A DNA stretch of 64,000 bases. It comes from Eublepharis macularius (Eukaryota; Chordata; Lepidosauria; Squamata; Eublepharidae). The stretch spans positions 21,224,001 to 21,288,000 of the forward strand of contig NC_072801.1 in NCBI RefSeq assembly GCF_028583425.1, read 5' to 3'. This document shows, piece by piece, positions 56,311 through 64,000 of the stretch (positions are counted from its first letter, which is position 1; every line of letters begins with the position of its first letter). Under the pieces are notes generated by a model. It had not been told where the DNA came from, searched no databases, and worked only from the letters and a program-made list of their open reading frames with translations. The position numbers and the translations under genes are program-made.

Positions 56311-56470
56311 TTGTCGAAGGCTTTCACGGCCAGAGAACGATGGTTGTTGTGGGTTTTCTGGGCTGTATTGCCGTGGTCTTGGCATTGTAGTTCCTGACGT
56401 TTCTCCAGCAGCTGTAGCTGGCATCTTCAGAGGTGTAGCACCAAAAGACAGAGATCTCACAGGGGCCACT
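56311..56470 (-). mobile_element. Penelope tail piece
   Basis: It reads tattgtcgaaggctttcacg, then gttgttgtgggttttctggg to caccaaaagacagagatctc. This is the tail of 9640-9777 in inverse orientation. It abuts the L1 endonuclease fragment. Confidence 0.82.
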
Positions 56471-59400
56471 ACCAGAAAATGGAGAGTTTTCAACTTACTC
56501 GGAGACGGTACGCCCTGCATATGCTGAAAAATGTGATTTTGTATATCATGAAAAGAGAAACAAAAACCCCTCACAATATCACCAGTCTGACAAGGACTAA
56601 GTATGTTCTGTACAGTATAGAATGTCGATAGACAATCAATTAAAGGAAAAAATGGGTGTTTGTGTGTGTTTGCTCACATTCTTGACAGCTTAAAAACTTT
56701 CACAGGAAGAGATTTTGATGATTGGTATGGGTTTTTCCAAGTTCCTTATTCCCCCCGTGATTCCTCACAAGTCTCTAATTTTCACGGTGTCTAATCTGAA
56801 ATCAGCTGGGCCCCATTAAGATTATGAAAGCAGGATAAACAACCCCCTCCATATGGACCGCAGGGGACTTCCCTCATATGCAGAAAAATATGACTTGATA
56901 AACTAACCGAAAGAAGGGGGGAAATGGGATGTGAGGAAGGGGGAGAGGGGAAATCAGCCTGTTCAAGCTACTGAGAGCTTAGAGAATCTTGGTGGCAGAC
57001 ATGTTGATTGGGGGTGGGTGGGATTTCCAAATTGTCACTCCACTCTCTTGTACCCTGAACTGGTAAACATATAATAGTAAGAAGGTGAGCCTTCAGGTTA
57101 CACTTGGGGTGAACACTTGGGGTGAACAACTGAACTGCAAGGGATGTGGCCTCAGCAATTGCTCAGCACTCATTTCTGGGGGTAGGAAGGCTGTTCTAGC
57201 AATGAGAACAATTAGCAGGATTTACCAGAAGCAACCCGTTATTTGGGGTGTCCTTAATCTTTTCCTTGTGCCTTTGTGGTCCAAGCAATCCTTTTTATGC
57301 TCTGATGCTCTTGATAAGCAGGTTGGGAAAGTTGCTGATCATCTACTGACAGGTTAGAAAATCTGGAGGAAAGTTCCTCAAAAATTTGAGGGAATTTCTC
57401 CCAAATTTTGTTTGCCCACCCTGTGATTTCTCATGGGCTTCCACTTATTGGCATTATTCCAATATAAATTCTCAGCCCAGAGCCTTTCTCCTAATGTTTG
57501 TGCATAGAACGTTCTCTATAGTACTACAGTTATAGTCTTCTTGTAAACACGACTGTAGTTTTAGATGCCAAGATGGCACCTTTGGAAGTGGACTTTCCTT
57601 TGGCAAACCCACCTGTAAGCAATCTTTCAGTGCTTGGGGTTTTGTAAACGATGGACACAACACAGCTATTATGACAGAGTTCAGGAAGAAGTGGCTCTAA
57701 AATGGGACTAAGTGTTGGTGCTGTATAAGCAGCAATAGGCCATAGGAGAGAAGCACATTCCATTTGGTATAGGCTGAACCATTTGCCTTGGAAAATTCTC
57801 CAAGCTGACTTATGTCTCCTGCTTGAGAACGCCCTGAGAATAGGAAATTCCCAAATGACATCATGGCCCAACAGCATCAAAGGGTTAGTGATCACTGTAT
57901 CTGTCTATAAAAAGGCACTTCAGACCTTGACAGGGGCAGCTGGCAATCAGCACTTGGTGCCCTGTGCCTGGGAGCCACCAGGGAAGATGACATTCTCTTT
58001 ATCCTTAAATTGAACACTTTCAGAAGGATACGGTGCATTGGAAGAGCCCCTTCCAGAGGTTCACAGAGAGTTTGTGAAGTGCCGAAAGCAACTGGTTCCT
58101 CTGTGCTTGCTAATGATGAACAGGCCTTTGCAACTCTAAAGCTTGCATGCTGTTTATTGGGGGAACAGGAAAAAAAGACTTAAGTTATCATCCATTTTGC
58201 CAAGAACAGCTCTCAGTCACATCTTAATTTCTTGTTCAGGATTTGTGATATGCTCCTTTGGTCCCAAGCAAGGGGATAAAGGAAAAATAAAGCATTCTAA
58301 TTGGTTCACTAGTTGCAAGTTGAGATTTCACACCAGCTCTAATTTCAGGCAAGATTCGACATTGGGTAGATACTTAGGGTTTATATTCATGATCATTCTG
58401 CATTATGCTCAACTGCCAAGGCATCAAGGGATGCGGACTGCCAGGATTCCTTGTTTGTGTTTGTAGCCTTGCATCTGCCAAACAACCCAGCTTCTTTCTT
58501 GGCAGTAAGTAATTGAGCTGCTCTAGGCATGAGGTTATCTGCTTGCAATTTGTGGCTATGCCAATAATGAAACTTATATAAATGTTCTAACAGGCTTTGT
58601 TTCTTTTAAAAACATCCAAGAACTCGTTGTTGCCTCTGAGTCACGTTCCTTATCCAAATTCCAGAAGAGACTATAGAAATTACAGCATATGCTGCAACCA
58701 AATTAGAATCAATAGGAAGGTTGTGGAGGGACATTAACTTCAGATGGAAATAGCGTCAGGGCACTCCTAAACATCGGTTGGTTTCCCCATCCTTTGGATA
58801 CAGTGCACATTTATTGGTCTTGGGTGCCAAGTTTGCAAAGGATGCCAAATTCCAGAGACATTTGATTTGTGAGGCTGTAGTTGGGCTTTGGAAAGGAGTA
58901 CAGGGAAGCAGTTTGCAAGATCATTGGTCCTAGAACTTGACATGCGGAGCGTTCTTTTTACCTGCATTAGCTGCTGATCTGGGTGGCCTTGTGCAAATCT
59001 TAACCATTTAAATGTCCTGTGGCACCATCAAAGAGTTACTGGTTTGTTCCAGGATGAGCTTTTCTAAACAGAAGCCTGCATCATCTCTTAATAAAGTAGG
59101 TTAGTAAAGATGATATGGCTTATGAAATTTTGCTTGCTGCAATGAATGATACAGCTTTCCTGTGTGACACTCAGAAGCATATTTCTTGCTTTATGTTTGT
59201 GCCACGGTTGGGATTGTTAATGTAAGATAGGAATTTGGGCCTGAAGTCCAGGAGGCAGAAAGTTCTGCTTTGTGGACCAGGTACTTCTATTTGTACTAAG
59301 CACGACCAATCCAGAGGCTTCAAACTGCCTTCCAATGCAAAGACTGATGTTGCACTATTTCTTTCTGTGCTCAAAGAGGATTCTGATATGCCTCGTGGAC

Positions 59401-59577
59401 AAAATTCGACTGGGCTAGGCAGGTTGTTTTTTCAAGAATCCGGGGGTCTTGTCATCATCATTTACATCATACAGGATTGTCTCCACAAAGAGCAAATAAT
59501 TATATGGGATGTGGCTCTTGGCTTTGCCATAGAATGCTTCAATCTGGCTCATCAGATTGCTTGTCTCTACATGAATT
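56471..59577. other. Intergenic; no gene recognised
   Basis: Minus-strand open stretches at 57530-57895, 58767-58967 and 59171-59374 lie in series and look like a decayed element or retrocopy. No domain could be named. Otherwise featureless. Confidence 0.4.
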
Positions 59578-59579
59578 GA

Positions 59580-59825
59580 AGAGAGCCAGTGTTGCATAGT
59601 GGTTAGAGTCATCAGATTTGTATTGGGGGAACCCCAGGTTGAAATCCTCACTCCATTCCTGAAGCTCACTTCAGTGACCTTGGTCTAATGAATCACTCTC
59701 TCATATAATAACTATTGTGACGGCTATTGTGAGGATAAAATGGCAAAGGGAACCCTATATATGCTGTGGTGTACTCATTCGGAAGAAAGGTGAGGATAAA
59801 AATCTGAGATAAAAGAAGTGTCTAT
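59580..59825 (+). repeat. tRNA-derived SINE
   Basis: The A-box-like head gccagtgttgcatagtggtt, agagt and the B-box-like ccaggttgaaatcct are followed by gtgaccttggtctaatgaat and attgtgaggataaaatggca, ending gaagaaaggtgaggataaaa. Diverged but almost whole. Confidence 0.78.
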
Positions 59826-59829
59826 AGCC

Positions 59830-60570
59830 ATATTTTTAGGCATTATGCTAGGAAGTCACTAAATTTCTGATAAGGAATAAGGTATTACCATTAACAGAGT
59901 TTGTCACAGTTACAGTGCTATAATGCTCCATGGGTTTTAAAATTTAAAAATGAGCTAGGAGTTTATTCCCTGCTATGAGCTATCTTTCAGCTCCTCTTAA
60001 ATATCTTCTCCAAGCTAGGACTGAATCTGTTTTATTTTTAGCTGTCTTGTTAGCAACTCTTTCCCTTAAGGATCACAAGAATCAAACTCTAGCTAAATGG
60101 GACAATTCAGGGCAGGAGGTGTTACATTTTCAGTGTCATAGCAAAGTGTGTCTTCAAGCAGAAATGTGCAGAGAAACACATGAAAAGATAGAAAGAAGGC
60201 AGGTTTTCTCTTCAGAGTCTGTTTTTGTCCCTTCACCCCGTTCTGTCCAAGTTCTATGTGGTTAAAAGGAATATATCCATAACAACAATGACATCTGACC
60301 TGAGTGACCTGGCAGCGTAGAGATATCTCACCCTTTTGAGGGAAAGTGTGCAAGACACCTTTCTGGTACTGTATACATTGTCCAGTGAACTTGTGGACAG
60401 GAAGGAGCAGGATTGTGCCTGGTCCTACTACTGCACATGCTCAGCATAATCATTGGAAGAACCTGGGCACATACACTCTGTCCCTGTATCTGAAAACCCT
60501 GGCCTTGGTCCTACCACTTTCTGCTCAGCCTCAGCAAGATTTGAAACTTCCCTATAGCCTAGGAAGCCTC
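59830..60570. other. Intergenic; nothing recognised
   Basis: Open stretches at 59975-60265 and 60346-60828 have no recognisable domain or splice-bounded exon. Confidence 0.45.
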
Positions 60571-60571
60571 A

Positions 60572-60625
60572 CTCTGATGGAAGTGGCTCTTCCAATGAAG
60601 GGAGGAAGAGCCACTTCCATCAGAG
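60572..60625. repeat. Perfect 22-bp inverted repeat (hairpin)
   Basis: Arms 60572-60593 and 60604-60625 are exact complements (ctctgatggaagtggctctt...) around a 10-nt loop. It lies next to a degraded copy of the tagggttgcc hAT family. Confidence 0.85.
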
Positions 60626-60638
60626 GAAGGCCCCATAG

Positions 60639-60840
60639 TAGGGTTGCCGTCTTCCAGGTGGGTACTGGAGTTCTTCCAGAATCCCCCCCCCCCACCGCAG
60701 AGGAAATAGCAGTTTCAGAGAGAAGATTTTATGGAATTAAATCCTCTCTGAGCTCCTTCCTCTCTTCAAGTTCTGCCCCCAAATTAACAGGAATTTCTAA
60801 AGCTGGAGGAAGGATCAAATCTTGCTAAGTTGGGTGGCAG
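60639..60840. repeat. Degraded hAT copy, tagggttgcc family
   Basis: It starts tagggttgccgtcttccagg and retains words of the element at 32.3 kb (ctgcccccaaatt, caggaatttct). The right end is unclear. Confidence 0.45.
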
Positions 60841-60992
60841 GATACAAGCCATTGCCCTTTTAGAGTTTCCAGTTGCACTGGAGAGCAGCTTGCATGCATA
60901 TATACTCTTCCAAATATGATGCTGAATACACATAGAGGTGGGGGGTTGTGGCCAGTGGGCACAAACAGGACACCCCCCATGTATTATTTGTA

Positions 60993-60995
<3 letters not shown>

Positions 60996-61036
<41 letters not shown>
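60996..61036 (+). repeat. (TA)n(CA)n microsatellite
   Basis: A short atatatat run is followed by about 16 ac units. Confidence 0.93.
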
Positions 61037-61496
61037 CTCTAATCTTGTTCTAGGTTTGGCTTATAATTTCTGGCACAGTGTTATGTGGGGTTGGATCTGT
61101 CAGCAGAAAGTGCTGATGGTTGCAGATCATTCCTGTGCTTTCCTCCCTGCAACAGTCCTTTATGGTGTCAAGAAAGTTGATTCTTGGAGTTGCAGAACAC
61201 ATATGGACTAACAGCCCTCTGGGTTTTGGGGGCAGGCAGGCTGCAGTCTAAAGGGGAAAGGAGAAGAAATTCCTATCCCTGCCTCTTCCATATTTATCAA
61301 CTTGATTTGGGCTTTGTTTCTTTCTGTCATTTGGCTTTGATAGCCTCATAAAATCTGCACCATCTTGTTAAATGTAAGAGCAGGCAAAATTAGAGGAGGT
61401 AAAATAAGGAGAAAAAGTCTATGTAAGTGTTGCAGAAACCTTTAATTACCTCTGTTTGCCAATTCTCTTCTTGTCTGAATACGAAATCATGGTTTC
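61037..61496. other. Intergenic; nothing recognised
   Basis: Single-copy-looking sequence up to the left target duplication of the ORF1-only L1 element. Confidence 0.5.
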
Positions 61497-61513
61497 AAAC
61501 TTGGTGATCTTAG

Positions 61514-63035
61514 GGGATTCGGTTTCGTTTTCCCGGCCATGTCGGACGCTCCTCTCGGCAGGTCCAGGAGGAAGCGCCCGAGCACCCTGACCGGGCGGCT
61601 GATCTGCGAAGATTAGCCCCCAGGACTCCCAGGGAGGGAGGCAGGGTCTGGGATGCTGCGGGAAGAGCCCCCCGAAACCTATGCGGGGGGTAAATTGCCC
61701 GTTTGTCCCTATGGAGGCCGGCAGACGTGCGCGGCACCTCGTGTGCTGCCGGGCCATGGAAAACGGCAAAGAGCAAAACTAGGCGGAAGCCTGCAAGTAA
61801 GCGAATCCCTTCTGTTATTACAAGCGTACGCGAAGGAGTGGTGGGATCTGAAGCTAAGAAGGCTAGTTCTTCCCCCTCGCTGAGTCTCAGAATTTGGCTG
61901 GCGGTCCCCCCCCCCTAAAATGGCAGCGAAAAAACAGAGTCCCGCCCTGGGCAAGTCAATTACGGCTGCCCTGCAGGGGAAGGGAGAGTCGCTTGAAGAA
62001 TTGGTGCGGAGGTCGGTTACCGAAGCCATAAAACCCTTTGTTGACAAGCTGAACGAAACAGATCAAAGGGTGGGCTTAATTGAGAGCGAAGTGAAAACCA
62101 TTAAGGAAGCAGCGGGGGGGCCAGAGAAGTCTGCTCAGGAAAGTGCGTCACTCGTGAAGGCTACGAATAAAGAGTTAAAGCTGGTGGAGAACCAGTTGAT
62201 CGGGCTACAAGTGGAACGAACACAAACAATTTTGCGCCTCCAGAATGTGAAAGAGGAGGAAAATGAGGATTTATGGGGTTTGGTCTCGGAACTATTGGCG
62301 ACACCCGCGAAGGCAACTAAAGAAGAGGTTAAAAGCGCCATTTTGGAGGTCCGTAGGGCTTCTTCAAAATATGCAACGAAGCATCAGCTGCCTCGCGAGA
62401 TCATCATCGATTTCTCATCTAAAAGGATCCGAGACATCATCCTATACAACTCATACAATGCGGATCTGGACTTTTTGGGTAACAAGGTCAGGATATTGAA
62501 AGACGTCCCATTTTTAGTCCGGAAAAGACGTTTTAAGTATAAAAAGTTTGCAGCTCTTCTGAGGGAACGTGGAATAAAGTACAAATGGTTATTCCCTGAA
62601 GGCATCTGGTTCAGTTACAAAGATCAAGCTTACAAGATATTATCAGAAGATCAACTAAGGGATTTTGAGGATAAAAATCCGGAATTCCAGCGAGACACCA
62701 AGCAAGAAGAAAACGAGAAGTCTGAGGGGCGGGGGGAGGAAATGAGCACTGCGGCTGCAATTGCTCAGAGAGAACTGCGTCCGGGACCCAGGAGGGGGAG
62801 GAAAACTTAATTTGAATTTGAATTGTAATCTGCATTTTGTAAGGTCGACCACTCCATCAATATTATACAAAGCTTTAGTTTTTAATAATGGCAGTATGAA
62901 GGGAAAGCATTTTGTGTAGTGTAGATGTTATATGTTGTTGTTTGGATTTTTTTCTCTTTCCTTCCCTTGTTTCCCTTCTTTTCCTTTGTATTGTTAGTTA
63001 ATGTAGTTAATAAAAAATAAAAAAATATTTAAAAA
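61514..63035 (+). mobile_element. ORF1-only L1-type element (HAL1-like), copy 2, intact ORF1
   Basis: A unit of about 1.52 kb is flanked by the 17-bp duplication aaacttggtgatcttag (61497-61513 and 63036-63052). It has the same 5' leader as copy 1 (gattcg..., ccatgtcggacgctcctctc), ORF1 at 61920-62810, a tail of about 225 bp with the shared words atggcagtatgaagggaaag and a pyrimidine-rich tract, then an A-rich end. ORF2 is absent. Transposition must have used reverse transcriptase from another L1, as for mammalian HAL1 (inference). Confidence 0.92.
61920..62810 (+). CDS. L1-type ORF1 protein of an ORF2-less element, 296 residues, intact
   Basis: The frame is open from MAAKKQSPALGKS to the stop after RRGRKT. 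A coiled-coil region spans about residues 20-110 (VDKLNETDQRVGLIESEVKT, LKLVENQLIGLQVERTQTIL). It is followed by the RRM-like domain (LRLQNVKEEENEDLWGLVSE; REIIIDFSSKRIRDIIL) and the C-terminal domain (VPFLVRKRRFKYKKFAALLR, YKWLFPEGIWFSY). This is the standard L1 ORF1p order, with RNA-binding and chaperone function by family knowledge. The basic tail (ELRPGPRRGRK) is shared with copy 1. Preservation of the whole frame in an element without ORF2 is notable. It is a different lineage from the 333-residue ORF1 at 17.3 kb. Confidence 0.92.
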   Translation: MAAKKQSPALGKSITAALQGKGESLEELVRRSVTEAIKPFVDKLNETDQRVGLIESEVKTIKEAAGGPEKSAQESASLVKATNKELKLVENQLIGLQVERTQTILRLQNVKEEENEDLWGLVSELLATPAKATKEEVKSAILEVRRASSKYATKHQLPREIIIDFSSKRIRDIILYNSYNADLDFLGNKVRILKDVPFLVRKRRFKYKKFAALLRERGIKYKWLFPEGIWFSYKDQAYKILSEDQLRDFEDKNPEFQRDTKQEENEKSEGRGEEMSTAAAIAQRELRPGPRRGRKT

Positions 63036-63131
63036 AAACTTGGTGATCTTAGAAGCAGAAAAGGTTTATTATGAAAAGTTCTCAAAGAATCCTGATGCAC
63101 ACACTATTGCAGCAGGGTGCATAACCATAAG

Positions 63132-63828
63132 TAGAGATGGGCATGAACAGCAATATGAACTAAAAAAACCCCATGAAGAGTGCAATCTGCTGTTTGTGAA
63201 CAAGCAGTTTGTGAGGCCTCATTCTAAATGAACAGGTGGTCATTGAAAGCCTTGTTGCTGTTCGTTGCTGTTCGTCAAGCCAGACAGTCTGGCACCTGCA
63301 GTCAATTCCCATGGCAACTCAAGCAGGGATTGTCTGAACTCTGTCTGAACTCCTGCTGTTGCCCTGGAAACCCCAATCTAAGCCCAATTTAGCTTGATAG
63401 GCAGGTCTTCCTTCCAAGTGTGGACTGGAGCTCCAAATTTGTTGCAAGAGAAAAAGACCAGGGGGGAAGGGGGGCTCCCAGCTCTGTCTTTCAGGGAGAG
63501 AGAGCTGCTGTTAGAGAGACAGGGTGAGTGCATTGGAGTTTGAATTTTCTTTATGTGTGGTGGGATAGGGATCTACCCCTTCAGGTTCCAGGGCTGCTGC
63601 CAAGCTATTATTTATTATTGGTACATTTCCTGCTGCCTGCTCAGGTAGGGTTTCCGGGACTGGTGCAGTAGGGATCTTGATGGCTGGAGGAGAGCCTGGT
63701 GGCCCCCACGAACAACAAACAACGAACATGTTCATGACAGGATCATGTTCGTCAGTGTTTGTTGTTTGTGGATGGCCACGAACAACGAACATCATGTTGG
63801 GGTTTTTTTTTGTTCATGCCCATGAGTA
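63132..63828. mobile_element. Non-autonomous hAT, uninterrupted copy
   Basis: It has tagagatgggcatgaac at the left and gttcatgcccatgagta at the right, flanked by the 8-bp duplication accataag (63124-63131, 63829-63836). It is 697 bp and contains inverted gttcg/cgaac word clusters near both ends. It is the same family, in opposite orientation, as the element at 44430-50896 that holds the DIRS. Confidence 0.93.
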
Positions 63829-64000
63829 ACCATAAGTTGTCAGCATCTGCTTTTTTACCTTTCTAGCAATACAAGACAATATTGTTTACAGTACAGAGGA
63901 TCTCATACAGTTCTATGAACAACTGTCAGTTCTTCAAATAATCAAGTCAAAATTACATGATTTCCTCAATATGATGGATTGACAAGTCATGACTAGCGTT

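Noticed and set aside
60572-60625. MicroRNA gene
   Set aside because: The hairpin is perfect, very short and beside transposon debris. There is no conserved arm or known seed to support a miRNA call.

Overview
The window is vertebrate genomic DNA, most likely from a squamate reptile and possibly a gecko. The reasons are sparse exons with long introns, L1 and CR1-like LINEs, Penelope-like elements, tRNA-derived and 5S-rRNA-derived SINEs, many hAT-type miniature transposons and a DIRS element. The species call is inference from this repeat mix; no database was searched.

Host genes: two parvalbumin-family genes lie in tandem on the minus strand. The downstream copy (exons 288-397, 1205-1337, 2781-2847, untranslated first exon near 3542-3615) encodes an oncomodulin / thymic CPV3-type protein and runs off the left edge before its last exon. 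The upstream copy (exons 26676-26701, 27928-28037, 33795-33927, 37621-37688, untranslated first exon near 38243-38318) is complete and encodes a 109-residue beta-parvalbumin. Coding exon sizes and phases match exactly (61/133/110 nt, plus 26 nt in the complete gene). Each first exon sits just downstream of a TATATAAG box. No other host gene was recognised, and everything right of 38.4 kb appears to be intergenic.

Repeats by region. 4.9-7.3 kb: palindromic MITE, LINE endonuclease fragment and an ORF1-only L1-type element with target-site duplications (TSDs). 8.2-9.8 kb: CR1-like repeat and a Penelope 3' part with a GIY-YIG domain and a nested fold-back insert. 10.9-12.9 kb: endogenous retrovirus pol fossil. 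16.9-23.3 kb: near full-length L1 (both ORFs, 20-bp TSD) inside a CR1-like repeat and itself hit by a Penelope tail. 28.2-31.6 kb (inside parvalbumin intron 3): a hAT MITE with a 42-bp perfect palindrome, then a LINE fragment flanked by a direct repeat of about 510 bp. 32-37.5 kb: hAT MITEs, 5S SINEs and a long-TIR element. 44.4-50.9 kb: hAT element split by a DIRS element. 51.5-56.5 kb: nested L1 / solo LTR / Gypsy-type fossil / L1 / Penelope. 61.5-63.0 kb: second ORF1-only L1 element with an intact 296-residue ORF1. 63.1-63.8 kb: an uninterrupted copy of the hAT family that hosts the DIRS.

The most notable signals are the two ORF1-only L1 (HAL1-like) elements with the same 5' end, the same ORF1-to-tail junction and separate TSDs; the LINE fragment bounded by ~510-bp direct repeats; and the nested DIRS, whose unoccupied sister locus lies in the same window.
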